From Sycobia sp. Sy_11 (taxonomy: Eukaryota; Arthropoda; Insecta; Hymenoptera; Epichrysomallidae): a stretch of DNA of 64,000 nucleotides. The stretch lies in NCBI GenBank assembly GCA_018907035.1, contig JACCIC010000038.1, positions 2,129,501 to 2,193,500 on the forward strand. The letters run 5' to 3'. The notes beneath the pieces are model-generated. The model was not told the origin of the DNA. It worked only from the letters and a program-made list of their open reading frames with translations, and did no database searches. Numbering within the stretch: position 1 is the stretch's first letter; each line of letters starts with the position of its first letter. Of this stretch, positions 48,797 through 62,570 are shown piece after piece. The translations under genes and the position numbers were made by a program.

Positions 48797-51700
48797 TACA
48801 TTGATGCTGCTATTTCTACTATTTGCCCATCATAATGATCAAATACATCAAGTTGTATTAAATTAGTTTTTATTAATAAATGTTGAAAAACGACGTTTCA
48901 ATTGTCTATATATATATTTGAACGATCATTGTTAAGTATCTGAAAGTATAAATTCACATAATCCTTAAATTTTTAATCCAAAATTAGAAATTAAAATAAT
49001 TTAATACGGCTGTCCGCAGCATCGTAAAATATTATCGAAAGTATTTCAATTTCAAATAAAATCAATTCTTAATTGATGTATTATTGATGCATTGCATATC
49101 TCAAGACGGTCAATTTATTCATTACAAAAGATGACTACTAAACCATTAAAGTGTTCAAGACTCTTATTATATACATATCGGACTCTAAGACGGATAAAAA
49201 AAGTGTACGTAATAGCACTCACATCAGTGAATATAATAAATAAGCTTTATCGTGTTTCAAAAAAAGGGAAGCGATAGTTTATGATCACTCTTATATCACT
49301 ATATTAAAAGCTATATATTACAAAGTTTTATTCACAAAAATAATATACAATATCCTTACAGATCATCATAGACATCCTATAAAAACTTATCGAAATTTTA
49401 TAAAAAATTTGATTTTAAATACATACAACTAAGATTATTGGAGTATACAAAAGATCTTTAATATATCAGCTCTAACTTTGCTGCGTAACTTTGATACTGA
49501 TTTGTAGCGCTTTATTTTTGTCTATCTAACTAAAAAATTCTGAGAGTAGTTTGGAAAACGACTTACTAAATTTATTTAGTTGCTCGTTTAATAAGCTTTC
49601 AGGAATTCAATAATTTTAAAGCGTAATTATACAAAACTAAATTAAAAATGATTTTATTTTACATCATTTATAGTGTTACGTTATTAAATTTACCAATGAA
49701 AATTAAAAATTATTATACATTAATGAATTTTTTAAATCTGATTTAGTAGATTATAATACATCATTAGGAAAGATAACTGATTAAAATTTGCCGACTGTTC
49801 ATAAAGATTAAAATTTAGAGGCTTATAATAAATTTTCTATTCAGCTAATGTAATTAATAAAACTAAATCTTTAATTTACTTTAAAATAAATATCCTACTT
49901 CCCGTAAAGTTGTAAATTGTAATTAGACAATTAGTCTTTATCTCTAACCTAATTCCCGAAATGCGCAATAATGTTATATATGTATACCTTTTTCATCGTT
50001 ATTTAGATTTGAAAAACGAAAATGGAAATCGTAAGGAATATATGAACAAAAATAAGGTTATTATTTCAAAATCATGCGTCTATAATCATATTAATAATAT
50101 TAATATTAATAAAATTTATTATATATTTTGCAGTTTAATTTAATAAAAGATAAACCTATATTAATAATATAGATTTTCAAACGAATTTTCGAACATTTAT
50201 TCGTTATCTCCTTATATTGAAAAATTTATATATGCATGAATTAGACATTAAACACCTCAGCCTTGATTAAATTTATATTAAAATGAGTTTTCATACCTCG
50301 TGATATTATATAAAATCCAATTCTATAAATAGCTCTTCGTTCTTTTAATTGCGCTCAATCAAAGCTCAATTGAAATTATTAACATTTTTCTCGTTGGTAT
50401 AAAATTTGATTGTCATCGGCGGACCGCTAAAAGTCATAACGCTCTTCTATGGTCATTTATGCGCTCTTTGATTTAAAGATCCTTTAATCGCAATGAATAT
50501 AAACAGTTGGATTTTTTCGATATTTGCACGCTTGCATCAGCGCAAAAGTAAAACGATTTACCATCTGCATTCTCGCGCAGCGTATAAAATGCGATGAAAT
50601 ATCGGCTTTTACAATTCAGCCCCACTCGTTGGAACGGATGATATTTCATTGTTGCATAAATATAAACATGTGTGCAACGACGAAATCCTACGAAAACACC
50701 GATATACAGAGTTGCCCCTACAACGGATGTAAAATAATTTTATATCCCCGCGTAGGTCTTTTGCGCTACCGCTCGGTGGAGCATTAAAGTTTTATTTATG
50801 CCAACTCCGCACTGACAAACTATAACCCGAGAGGGAAAAAATCACATTTTCTATCATTTCAGACGAATTGTTTAAATGAATCGGTTGCTTTTTTCATGAA
50901 AGTATATAATATAAGCCAGTACATCATGTGGCTATATAGGTCTTTATCATAATCATTCGATTCTATAAAACCGGTGCGAACACTCGAAAAGCGCGCTTCC
51001 ACGTGCTTTCGTACACTTCTCGTTTGTCGATCTAATGGCTCGGAAGCCTCTGATTATTTTTTTTCATACTACTTTTTTCTCTCTTTTCTTTCATACTCAT
51101 TTTCTACCTCAATCTTATCTAAAACCGGATACAGAATAAAAAAATTACAGACACCTCATTAGATTAATCGCTATACTTTCGAAATCTGCGCTTCCGGCGT
51201 AGCGGGAGTTTCTTTTATGCATTTCCCGCCACGTTTCGTCTCACAATATATGTTGTTTTTGATAGGTCTTTTAAAAAAAATTTTGAAATTTTTGGTCGTA
51301 TAATTTCCTGCCGTGTTCATATGAATAGAGTTTATTCATTGCATCGTTAAGGATGAATCTAGGAAAAACGAAGTTTGACTACGCGTCGCAATACAATTAA
51401 TGTGGCGTCAAATTAGAGGCTCACTAAGAACACACACATAAAATTTTAATCTACTATACTCTTTACTATTTACCGCTAACTTTCAAAATAATATTTTAAA
51501 ATTATATAAATCATTATTTCTGAATAGAACGACCCTTTGAAATTTCATTCAATTATCAGTTTTTTGTACTATAAAAATGGAATTTGGTATAATAAGTAAC
51601 ATAGATAATTTTTGAGTAATTATTTACAATTTAAATAAATTTTAAAAAATATTTCAACTATATTTAAATAATTTTTTGTCCATTCGAATATTTTGAAGCA

Positions 51701-52129
51701 GTATAAGTTGAAATATCCATATGTATACTTCGCTCACACTGAATACAATTTAATAAAAATGACAGGAATTTATTAAAAAGACACATATTAATAAAAAGCA
51801 TAGTTTAAAAGAAATTTTTAGAGTAAAAGTAATGATTAAACGATGGGTAGAAATATTAATAATTTTATTTTATTATTTTGCACCTAGTACCAGTAGCAAA
51901 CGAGATCAACAATAACAAGACAATTAAATCGTATAAGGACAAATTGCGAACTACGATTAACACTACTTTAATTTTCATAATAATCATACTTTAACCGAAT
52001 GCATAACAGGAAAGCCGTGGTAAAAAGGTCCACATCATTATTGGCCGTTAAAAGTATATTATCATTGATAAAAACAATAAGACACAAGATTAACTAAAAG
52101 TGACTTTCTCTTTCACAGGTATATATATG
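48797..52129. other. AT-rich DNA, nothing recognised
   Basis: Over 3 kb with no supported gene. A slightly GC-richer segment at 50520-50800 carries an 87-codon plus frame of no known family. Confidence 0.5.
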
Positions 52130-52740
52130 CACTGCTCAATAATACTACGGCACGGATGAAAAACAGGGAAACGTCGGGCTGACAAATGAACCGCGCACTG
52201 CTCGTCGGATTTTCGATAACAGCGATCGATATTTTTTCAGGAAGACGCGCATGTGCACGGCTTGCGATAGAAAGTTCGAAACATTCTTTCTTTTTTCTTC
52301 TCCTCTTTTAAAACAGCCTTATCGCGCGAACTACGTGAAATCATTCGCAGGTGAAAGAATCCTTGTAAAATGTCTAAGCATATACAAACGCACGAGCGTT
52401 CGAGATCGAGGGGAAGGAATCAAGCGGGGAAATCATTTCCTTTCTTCTCTACCACGTACGCTTTCTTTTTATTATTATAGTATCATATATAAATAACTGT
52501 GCAAATTAAAAGAGATCGGTTACAATCTTGTGGCTCGTTCTCGGACCTTTTCACATCGTGTATGCTCGGATGATGATGCGTTGACGCGCGCACGGACCGG
52601 GCTTATGCCACTTAAAACGGATCGACCGGCCGTGTCCCAAAGGCGGAGCGATTGCACAAACGTCACGAGCGGAGGGCGGCTATTTGCTCGAGAAATTTAC
52701 ACGGGAATGTTACAAGTGTCGTGATCTCGTGCGCTTGATA
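52130..52740. other. GC/CpG-rich island
   Basis: Two plus-strand frames (52251-52496, 52530-52724) are open but have no domain and no ATG-led start that stands out. Possible regulatory DNA or untranslated exon. Confidence 0.3.
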
Positions 52741-53260
52741 CGGATGCGTATAGAATCCTAGAGGTTCCCAATAATCCTGCTGGTCCTATCAGCACGCATC
52801 GAAACTCCACCACGGTATAACTCTTGTTGCATTGCTCAAGAAGCGTCAGCAGAAATTAACAGTTCAAAGACGCGCAATATTGAACTTCCTCCATCCAATT
52901 GTATAAATTGATGCGGCAATTATATTTGCCATTTCAATAAGATTCTTAACTTTAATATATGTTTTATATGGTCGGGCGTCTGTTACGCCACCGAACTTTT
53001 ATTGATCAGTCGAGTTGAATATTTTATTTGGAGCTTGAGTGCAAACTAATTTAACAAATATAAATGCACTATAGTTCCGCATTACTTTGTCGCGAGCTCC
53101 AAGAATATTCCTATTAGAACTTTCGGCTACTATATTAGTCCAAATTTATAATTTTAAAATTCTTAAGCTTCTTTACAGTTCACCTCATTGAAAGAAGACA
53201 AATATAATATTACTAATTAAGTGGTGCCACGCCGATTGGTAACGATCACTGCCAGCATAA
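52741..53260. other. Mixed composition, nothing recognised
   Basis: No coding or RNA signal seen. Confidence 0.45.
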
Positions 53261-53688
53261 ATATACATTAGTGGCGAATGTGTGAAAACGAAACGGTGCA
53301 CGCACGATAACGGCGAGAATGAAGTCTGATGAGAGATTCTGAAGCACGATCCCGTGGAAGGCGCAAAGCGAGTTTCCCACCGTACCAGCTCGAGCACCTG
53401 CCGGCTAAGGCGGTGTTCATCCGTCTTCTCCAAAGATCTTTCTCGGCCGATAGGACTGGGGAGGGGGGGGGGTATACGCGCGAAACGAACAAAGCGTATG
53501 CCGGCTCGCTAAACTCTAGTATAGCGTTGATTTGTTTAATATAAGATATACAGAAACTCGTCGCTTTAATGAGAACCCGGGACGGTTGATGGATTCATGC
53601 GATCCATGCAAGATGAGTTCAGAATCAAAGGCTTCGCCAATAGACGGCAAAGACATTGTGTGTGAAACACAGTACGTACCGTCGCACT

Positions 53689-53719
<31 letters not shown>

Positions 53720-53720
53720 T
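53261..53720. other. GC-rich patch with G-run and (CA)n
   Basis: CpG-rich sequence with a 12-base stretch rich in G at 53459-53472 and a CA array at 53688-53716. Frames overlap on both strands and show no domain. Confidence 0.3.
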
Positions 53721-54500
53721 CTTTTCGCTACGAACTTCGATCACTTTCCAGATAATCCAATCGTGTTTTCGATCGTCTGATTATAGTTCATGAATTTTAT
53801 CATATAGCGATGTTAAATATCTCGAATAAATTATTATTGATAGTATTAGAGGATTGCTTAAATACATCAATAATTATAATTCCTAATAATTGTTGGACCC
53901 TAACTGCCAATAGTATTGACAAAATTGCATGCTTTTTTGTATTTTGTAAGAAGACAATTTTTGAACCAATCAGTTATTTTGCAAGGAAGTATAAAATTTA
54001 TATTTTTATAATTTAGTTTTTAAATTACGTTCGGACAACTATAATATTATAATCATTATATTTATTTTTATATTTAAACTTGAGTTGACGCTAATAACGT
54101 AATTACAGTAGTTATATTTTTTACCATTTTAAACTTACAAAGGACGAAGCACAAATACTTGACTTTCTTAATTACTATAGACCCAACAAGGAAAGAACAA
54201 AAAAAACTCAAAGCCTTATGAGTATTTAAATATCTTTACAATTTCAAATAAAACGAACACTATAGAAGACACGACATCTCATTTCATTTATGAAGTGAAA
54301 CATACTCGAGGTGCAATAAATGAGTAGTAACGAAAAAAAGTTGAATTTCTAACGAACACTCGGTAAAACTGGAAGTGGTACGAGAATAAAACTGCTGTAA
54401 TCGAATACAATACTAAAATCGTTGCCGAGCTCCTATATAAACCAAACTGGTCGGTATGAACGTTGGCATCATTTCACGTATCTGTACTCCACCAGTCTAG
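53721..54500. other. AT-rich DNA, nothing recognised
   Basis: No gene supported. Confidence 0.5.
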
Positions 54501-54506
54501 GGGTGT

Positions 54507-54545
54507 ATATATATATATATATATATATATACATACACACACCCA
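54507..54545. repeat. (AT)n-(CA) short microsatellite
   Basis: About 25 bp of AT followed by CATACACACAC. Confidence 0.9.
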
Positions 54546-54559
54546 AACATTATATTAAG

Positions 54560-54990
54560 ATTGATCCTCGGGGATCGCATGCGTGCGGTAAGCAGCGCTA
54601 CACGCGGAAAGAATCAAGATGCAAAGAACGAGACGAACAGGTCCACAGATTATGCCACCATCCCGAGGAGGACGCGGACGCGCGTAAGTGTTGCTCCCTC
54701 GCGCGCGCGCGCCATAAAAAAGAACACGAAAGCCGGTCAATGCCAAAGTATTTTATCTTTCTCTCACACAGTACAGCGCCTGATTGCCGCTGCCTCGCCA
54801 ATTAGTGCGTAGCTCTCGTCCAAAGCTCACTATATAGGTGTAGGTATGTTTTAGCGAAGTGTTTTTTCTTTTGTGTGTGTGTGTGTTGTCGCTGAATTAT
54901 ATACGACAAGACAACCGTGATCCACGACGCCGTCCCGCGTTTACGCTCCAATGCGTCGAGCGTTTTGTCTTTATTCTTACGCATATAATC
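54560..54990. other. GC/CpG-rich island
   Basis: Overlapping open frames exist on both strands, none with a known domain. A TATATAGG sequence at 54831 and a TG run near 54873 lie in its right part. Possibly regulatory. Confidence 0.3.
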
Positions 54991-56950
54991 CTGGATGTAT
55001 ATAGCCAGCTGTATTTTAACGGATCATTAAGTGTAAAAGAGTTGAATGCCAACGTTTTAAAAGGGATTATTTTATCTCAGCACGCGAGCGGGCTTTTCCA
55101 TATTGCGACTTTCAACGCTCGGAAGAAGTTTCTGATTTTTTGTTAAAGCATTTGTATAAGGGGTATGAATAGTGTCGGATCAATGGTAGTCATGAGGGAA
55201 CACTGACAATAAAAAAAAAAAAATATATTTAATCACAAGAGCGCAGAATAATAAAAAAAAAATATTTCATGTTAAATTATTCGTCTCCTTTAAAAAACTT
55301 ATATAATATGGAGAGGTGAAAAAGTTTTCGTATACATTGTTTAAATTAGGTTTAGAAATCTGACTCAATCTTTATACCATTCGAAGAAATTGTACACGAC
55401 ATTGAGCAAATACGAGTATTTAAAATTTCACAGCTCTAATTGAGATACACAGAGGTATAATAATTATATCTCTGTTGAGTATATATATAACCTGGTGTAT
55501 AGTAAAAAAATTATAATACGACTAGCATTGTAAATTTTAAAAAAATTGTCGTCATAGATGCAATTAATTAAAAATAAACTCGCGCGCGCATACCTTTAAT
55601 TTGAAGCGTTTAATATTTGCATGAATTTTTATACGCAAAAATAATCGAAACTCCAACAATACGTTATTGATTATTCATTCAAAAAATTTAACGGCCAAAT
55701 ACCGAACGAGGATAGACTGTAGCTACGTATGCGCACTCCCGCAATGTATCGTAAGGGAAAGCTCGCCAATGGACGAACCTACCACTGGCTTGCGGCATTC
55801 TATATAACGGCTCTATTTTCGTGGTGCGCATATACTTATAAAGTGATCCACTCCCCTGATTGTTACCCGGCTCAGCGACAGAAGTTGTAAAAGAAAATTA
55901 ATACGGACTGCCGAAAACAACCTCCTTGCACATTGGTGAAACAGTCATGCAACCCAACGAACGTATATGTAGAAATGTGCGCGCAACCATCTCTGCGACG
56001 ACGGCGTATTATACACGTCCCGCACGACTAGATGCTTTTACGAGAGCTTTTACGAGCCTATAATGATCCAGCGATGACTTAATAGCTTCGGCGAGCCAAG
56101 TTCAACCGTGTAACTATAGTTGATGATTACGCCTGCAATATGATTTCGCCCACTACCCTATAAGCGGTTTCTATTCCTAGCTAATATACTCGAGCACGGT
56201 TATTATAGGGGAGCGAAAATTTCGTTCTTGCTTTTATCTATACGTAGCGGAAAAAGCAATTATACTCGATCCAATATTCTACTATAAACGTAAAACGTAT
56301 AACATGTAGAGCGCAAATATATTCAAGAAAGCTATTGAGACATAAAAAAAATGGTTAAACAACCGATATTACATAACTTGAATGCAGAGCTTTATTTGCG
56401 AAATACTCATAATTTTAAAATAAATTTTATTCTGCATTCGCGATGAAAAAACTAATGAGACTATGTGTATTATTTTGAAAATAAGTAATTATCGATAATG
56501 CGGAAACGGTGCACTAATGCTTGCCAATGCTTAGCCCAGCATAAACACGAAGATTAAGTAAGCTTGAAAAGAAAGTTTCGAACTAATCCGAATGGTGTAC
56601 TTTTGTATGGGGAAAATTGGCAAGGTCATAATTTTTATGGGATACTTATTCTTTTTTAGTGCGTATTGTTTCTATTCTCTCACGTTAATAAGCTGCTTGT
56701 TCCGCGAACGTATTGAGAAAAATAATTGATGCGAACCGACTGTAAAAAACGTTTTCAAACTTTTCGATAATTTGTTAAATATTTCCAACTCGTATTCTAT
56801 TTTAGAAAACATTTCTTCGCCATTGCTAAAAAACAAAAACGTCTCAGAATTAAATTTCATTATTTTGCAAATACAACATATAATGCATTTGACTTAATGA
56901 ACTTTATAAGGTATCCCTATAAATTGGAAGTACCAATCACTCAAAAGCGA
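54991..56950. other. Mixed DNA, nothing recognised
   Basis: Mostly AT-rich, with a CpG-richer segment at 55700-56200 that has no open frame of note. Confidence 0.45.
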
Positions 56951-56955
56951 TCCTC

Positions 56956-56960
<5 letters not shown>

Positions 56961-57027
<67 letters not shown>
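56961..57027. repeat. (AT)n microsatellite
   Basis: About 66 bp of AT, one of the longest in the window. Confidence 0.95.
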
Positions 57028-57031
<4 letters not shown>

Positions 57032-57379
57032 CCCTAGCACACAAAAATAAGCGTATATCTGCACGGTCGCGTATATATACACATATAAATCTGGCATCTA
57101 TATGCACTCTGCTTCGCGTAAATGTATATCTTTCAAGACTGGCTTGTTATTAGAATTTAAAAATTCAATCAAAGTTAATATCAGCTCTCCGTAAAAACGT
57201 GAACTAAGACAAGTTAAAAGGAAAAACATGGGAAAAGAGCAGTAGCTCGCGAGAAAAGAAACAGGTTTACAACAGATCACGACAAGCAAAGACAAGACGA
57301 GCTCTCGATCAGTTCACGGACTGGTCAGTAATGATGACGATCATGATAATAACAACATAAAAAATAATAAAACTAATCC
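57028..57379. other. Nothing recognised
   Basis: A short stretch between two microsatellites; a 65-codon minus frame (57098-57295) has no domain. Confidence 0.45.
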
Positions 57380-57420
<41 letters not shown>

Positions 57421-57441
57421 GTTGTTGTTGTTGTTATTATT
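57380..57441. repeat. (TTA)n-(TTG)n microsatellite
   Basis: About 13 TTA units pass into about 5 TTG units. Confidence 0.95.
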
Positions 57442-57974
57442 ACATCCGATAGCTTGTCGACTTGTCTTGCAATATTCTGCAAGATGGCATAAGTCTGTTT
57501 TTTTCTGCAAAGTAAGCGAAAACTGATCTCAGCTTCGAGACAAGCCTACGAATGGAATCAGTGAGTCGATAGAAACAATGCAAAATCAAAATACTACTTG
57601 TGGATAGACTGTCGAACCTACCAATTCGTTTAAGTCTCGTGCAAATTCGTATAGTACTTTGATGTTACAGCTGCTTCTATCGAGTAAATAATTCCATTTA
57701 TAACTATAAATGGAATGGATATAGATAGATTAAGGGTCTGCCATTTCTTTTTACGTAATATCTCTGTAGTATAAACTTGCGTTTTCCAATCTGGCGAATT
57801 AATCTTCGATCCCCATTTTTTCATGAGCTGGTACGTAAGCTGACTTTTCACACCAGCCGAACAAGAACTGGTCTTGTTTTCCTTTTTTTTATCTCGCTGC
57901 TCGTTTAAGCTCGCGTTTATCCTGCCAACTGGTCTTACCTCCACTTATACTGATTAAACAAAAAGATTCTTCGC
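57442..57974. other. Nothing recognised
   Basis: A 104-codon minus frame (57630-57944) lacks any domain I know; not called. Confidence 0.4.
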
Positions 57975-58280
57975 ATGATTCGTACATGGAACTTTCACAT
58001 GTGTCGGGAAAATTCGTTCCTGTGTACACACCTTCATTCCCCGCTACCGGATCGTGCGCAGAGCGCGGGCGCGCAACGAAGCGATTCGCGAATTACGCCT
58101 CAACCACTCACACGTACACGCATGCACAAGCAAGAGCGACGGTTGCAACGCGGTGGTACGCGGGTTCAGAAATTAGTTCTGCTCAGCAAGCGGAGCGCAC
58201 GCACACCGCGAGAACGAAAGTAACAGAAAGCGGAAAGCTAAATTGAATAACAACCGAGCGTCTAACGCGCGAGATCCATT
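57975..58280 (+). promoter_or_regulatory. CpG-rich island upstream of candidate first exon
   Basis: A sharp rise in GC and CpG precedes an ATG in good context that is followed by a splice donor. The plus frames inside it (57975-58223, 57986-58246) have no domain and are probably untranslated leader. No TATA box is apparent. The regulatory role is inferred from position and composition. Confidence 0.35.
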
Positions 58281-58353
58281 ATGGCCCTTGTAGACGCAGT
58301 TGCGCGAGGAGGATCATCCGCGGGCGGCGTGCAGAAACCCACCCCCGACAACG
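58281..58353 (+). CDS. Candidate first coding exon (24 codons), unknown gene
   Basis: ATG at 58281 opens a frame reading MALVDAVARGGSSAGGVQKP then TPDN, and runs to a good 5' splice donor, G|GTCAGT, at 58354. An in-frame TAA (58263-58265) lies just upstream, so this ATG would be the start. The exon is short, GC-rich, and sits at the end of a CpG island, as first coding exons often do in insects. The gene would continue past 58354, but no downstream exon is recognised, so the product is unknown. A chance ATG in a GC-rich stretch cannot be excluded. The exon would end in phase 1. Confidence 0.35.
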
Positions 58354-58359
58354 GTCAGT

Positions 58360-59820
58360 GATGCGCGGCATTGATTTATGTATATGTACTATTTAAGCGT
58401 GTCTCTTTCATTTTTTCCACAAGCATAAATAAACTATGACGTTGGTTACTATCGAATCGCATACGCCTAAAACTTACACAGACACACGCGTGCGCGCGCA
58501 TGTAATACGTACACGAGAGGCAATTGATGAGTCCGATGCGTTGTGTTTTCTCACGGAGAGCGCAGAGGGCAATTCAAAATAGCATAGTCGAATTACTTGG
58601 CCAGGATCTACATAACCGTATAAATGTGTACGTGTGTAGTATGAGCGCTAAAAGCATTGGTAAATCGATCATTCGTTTGCTCGCGCTTTTGAAACAAGTT
58701 GTGTGAAAGTTTTTTTCCGAGCGCAATGGCTTCTCGATTTATAAGGGAATAATCAAATTAGTAATAATCAATAATCAACCTCGATTTAATCAAATGAGAG
58801 GTTATAGTGTTGATGGCTTGTTTTTTATTGATAATAAAATGAAATTAGTTGCTATGATGTTTTGAAATTAGGACAGCTTTGAAACAATTAAATGCACTAT
58901 TTAGAGTTATTTACTGTGACAGTGGCGAACTATACAGGGCAACAACGACACGCTTTATCGACAATAATATCGAATTAAACTTCATTAGTTCTTTTAAGAG
59001 TTCTATTAATAGCATTATGTCATTAAATTTACTAGTCCAACAGAGTAATGATATTTATTTTGAAATACATACATTCTTTTTTATTTTTATGAAATATTAT
59101 TAAAATTTATAAAGAATCATGTTTTCAATCGCGTAAAAATATAATAATATTTCATTCTTATTATGACAATAAGCTCATTGCGAAATCAAATGATTTCGAT
59201 TCGATTTTATGTCTATATTACATAGACATCTGGCATTAACTAATAAAGTCAACTAATTGTAAATACTGGTTTACTGTATGGGTATTTTATTTAATGGCCG
59301 GAATTGAAGCATAAAATGAAAGTAAATTTCAATAAATTCTTAAAAAAAAACCCTAAATCTGATGAAATTCTAGTTCCATTCATATGATATAAAAAGTTTT
59401 TTAATGACACATTAAACTTACTGAATTGATTTTAAAGTTCCATTATTTTTTTACGTTTCTTTATTGTTCTTAACATTTCTGAATGCGGATTAGATAATCG
59501 AAATTGCAAAATGATTCATCCAAGTCCAGTAAATAGCCCAATTAGAAATTGATTTGCTAACTGTAATTAATTATAAATAGATTTATTTATTTCTAATAAG
59601 AGGCTAAACGCGTAAACTTGACATAATCGAATGTTTCATAAATATATAATTACAATTTTTTTTTTCAAAATTATCCAAAATCATCTAAAAAGTGCCATCT
59701 TAGTAAAACTCGTCGGAACAAAAAATGTTTAAGCAAATTCTATGGATACTATAACAAATGCTTAGATTATAAGATTGGATAATATTATACTTAAAACATA
59801 CTCTGCTGATACATTAGTAT
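58360..59820. other. Mostly AT-rich DNA, nothing recognised
   Basis: GC-rich sequence fades by about 58560. The rest holds no supported gene. Confidence 0.5.
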
Positions 59821-60178
59821 TAAATAAAATTTCTAAATAATTAGAAAAAATATATATATATATATCATATCATATCATATTATATCATACTTCATAGTAA
59901 TTTATAAAGACAAAACGTATTTTTGTTTGTACATGAAAACCAAAAAGAATATTGAAACTGTTTGTTCTGAAAATTGACATATAGATTCTATATTATATTG
60001 GGAAGACATAGGCTATGTTTTTTTTATTGAAAATCATTTTACTTTCATCAATACATTAAGTTAATGATTTTAACAATCAGTTTCACCAGCGGCCACTAGG
60101 TGACGTTTTGAATCACGAACATCAACTCAAAGTAGTCCGCTTAAACTATTAGTACCAGATCAGCTGAAACGAATAATC

Positions 60179-60382
60179 AATAGACGTTCCCCCTCGAGTG
60201 CCACCACGGAGCCACTAACTGAGTCTCCAGTGGCTCTCAAGCTCTGAGCGAAGGTCTCTAGATCTCGGGCAGAAAGTGTCCCAGAGTAAACGTTGTTTGC
60301 CTTCGCCGTCATCTCAAATACGAGAGAAAGTAAGCTTTTTTAAGCTGATTTTTCGAGTAGGGCGGTATTGTATTGGTCAAAA
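60179..60382. mobile_element. 204-bp insertion in the Helitron arm with about 11-bp duplication
   Basis: Compared with the arm at 33183, 204 extra bases appear here. They are flanked by AACGAATAATC (60168-60178) and AACGAATGATC (60383-60393), ten of eleven matching, as expected of a target duplication. The insert is GC-richer than the arm, lacks terminal inverted repeats, and shows no tRNA A/B boxes. A SINE or small retroposed fragment is possible. The class is unknown. Confidence 0.6.
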
Positions 60383-60550
60383 AACGAATGATCATATCTA
60401 ACTTTGGGATCCGTATCCTGAGGAAGGTGTGACGTTAATCGGTGTTACCCTCTTTGTTCTTCAGGTTAATCTGACACTACACTCATACCTTATGGATATC
60501 TTTTGATTTTTGTAAATTTTATTTTCTCTTACGTGAGAAAATGTGTCTCT

Positions 60551-60596
<46 letters not shown>

Positions 60597-60781
60597 GTCT
60601 TTCTTTCTCCTTCTCTTATCAAATGGTTCTGTAAGCCAAATCATACTGAATATAGTTTGTGACCACAAATTATATCTTTATTTTTATACGTTTATTAACT
60701 TTAAAAGTGACATAGGGTTTGTTTTTGTAGTTTGAATAAAATAACTAATGGCAAAATAGGGTTGTTTACCAACAACCGCGA

Positions 60782-60784
<3 letters not shown>

Positions 60785-60830
<46 letters not shown>
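60785..60830. repeat. (AT)n microsatellite inside Helitron arm
   Basis: About 45 bp of AT. Confidence 0.95.
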
Positions 60831-60837
<7 letters not shown>

Positions 60838-60989
60838 TATCGTCATTTCTGCATAAAAAGGCAATATCCATCGTCTGCTTAAAAAAGATGTTATTCGCAT
60901 ACCAACATTTTGCTTCAATTTCCATTGGCATCACTACGAATATTTTCACGTTATTTAATTGAATAAATGGAAATATACGAAATATGTAT

Positions 60990-60993
60990 ATAT

Positions 60994-61046
<53 letters not shown>
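60990..61046. repeat. (AT)n microsatellite at Helitron junction
   Basis: About 55 bp of AT separates the plus-oriented arm from the 3' end of the minus-oriented copy. Confidence 0.95.
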
Positions 61047-61047
<1 letters not shown>

Positions 61048-61263
61048 CAGCATCTCCCGTCTCGACTTCGCCCGAGATAATAATTTAACCGATTTCATAA
61101 GCAATTCAATAATATCTAAGTAAAAAGTACTCTATATATAACAATCTAAATTTACTATAAATAAATTATCGTAATTTACCCATCGTCGCTTTTGTATAAA
61201 AAGCTGCTTCAAAGTAGCGTCCACTTCAAAAAGCTAAAATATTACCGACCATTTTATACTACA

Positions 61264-61294
<31 letters not shown>

Positions 61295-61504
61295 GCATAT
61301 TGCATACGGCTTCTATGGGGAAAATTGTTCTTTTGAGTTCGAGCGGTAGAAAAAAAATGTCCAAGTGTCTCGAGATGACGTTTATAGAGTATCATGTTCT
61401 GAATATAGAACATGTCTCAAGACGACTGCTATAGAGAGTTTTGTGTTGGGAAGGTAGAATACGACGTCCAGATATCCCGGGACGACTTCTGCTGAGAGTT
61501 GGAG

Positions 61505-61900
61505 CGTTCAAATGATAGAATCTCTTCATAGAAGTCGTCCCGTCATACTTGAACATCGTCTTCTATCGTCCGAACATGCAACTACCCGTATAAATTATCC
61601 CGAGGCATCTGGACATCGTATTCTACCGTTCAAACACGAAAATCCACGTAGAAGTCGTCCCAACATATCTGGTCATGGTTTCCCACCAACTAAACAGGAT
61701 ACTCTTCCTAGAAGTTCTTCCAAAACATCTAGACATCGTATTCTAACGTTCCAACACGAATCTCCCCATAGAAGTGTCTCGTTATACCTGGACATCGCAT
61801 TCTACCATCCGAACACAAAAATCCCAGTAGAAATCGTTCCGAGGCAGTGGGATATCGTATTTAATCGCCCCTACACGTTAATAAATCTTTCTCCGTAGAA
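61505..61900. repeat. 60-bp minisatellite, about 6-7 units
   Basis: The same family as 34555-35225 and in the same orientation relative to the element. A plus-strand frame (61512-61898) stays open with a 20-residue period. Confidence 0.88.
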
Positions 61901-62124
61901 GCCGTATTTAAAATATGTATAATTTATATATATAATTTCACAGATTCGAGTTTATTGGTAACAAACCCTATTGTGCCTTTTATTCAAACTAAAAAAAGAA
62001 AGCCTATGTCATTTTTCAAGTTCATAAACGTATAAAAACAAAAAAATATTTGTGGTCAAAAAATATGTTCAATATGATTTGGCACATACAACCATTTTAT
62101 AAGAGAAAACGGAGAAAGAGAGGA

Positions 62125-62164
<40 letters not shown>

Positions 62165-62570
62165 TAAAAAAAGAAAAGTTTACAAAAATATGATATCTAT
62201 AAGGTGTGAGATTAGTGTCAGATTCACCTGAAGAACAAAAAGGGTAATACCGACTAACGTCAGACCTTCTTCAGGATACGAATTCCAAAGTTGGATATGA
62301 TCATTCATCTGAGCTGGCCTGGTATTAATACTTTAAGTGGACTAATTTGCGTTCGTGATTCAAGACGCCACCTAGTGGCCGCTGGTGAAATTAACTGCTA
62401 AAACTGTTAACTTAATTTATTGATGAAAGTAAAACATTTTTCAATACAAAACATAGCCTATGTCCTTCCCATGATAATATAGAACTATATGTTAAATTTC
62501 AGTACAATCGGTTTAGTAGTTTTTTGGTAATCGTGTACAAATAAAAATACGCTTTGTCTTTATAAATTAG

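Larger units (their letters stand above)
59857..61010 (+). mobile_element. Helitron-like element, 5' arm only, plus orientation
   Basis: It starts with a TATCA array and then AATTTATAAAGACAAA. It is collinear with 33183-34052: the CACCAGCGGCCACTAGGTG segment near 60085, CTTCAGGTTAATCTGACACT near 60459, and the CT tract at 60550-60590 occur in the same order. A 204-bp insertion sits at 60179-60382. Like the 33183 copy, it stops at an AT microsatellite where an oppositely oriented copy begins. Confidence 0.65.

Noticed and set aside
61512..61898. Host gene with a 20-residue repeated protein
   Set aside because: The frame lies entirely in a transposon minisatellite present in several copies. 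Coding selection has not been shown.
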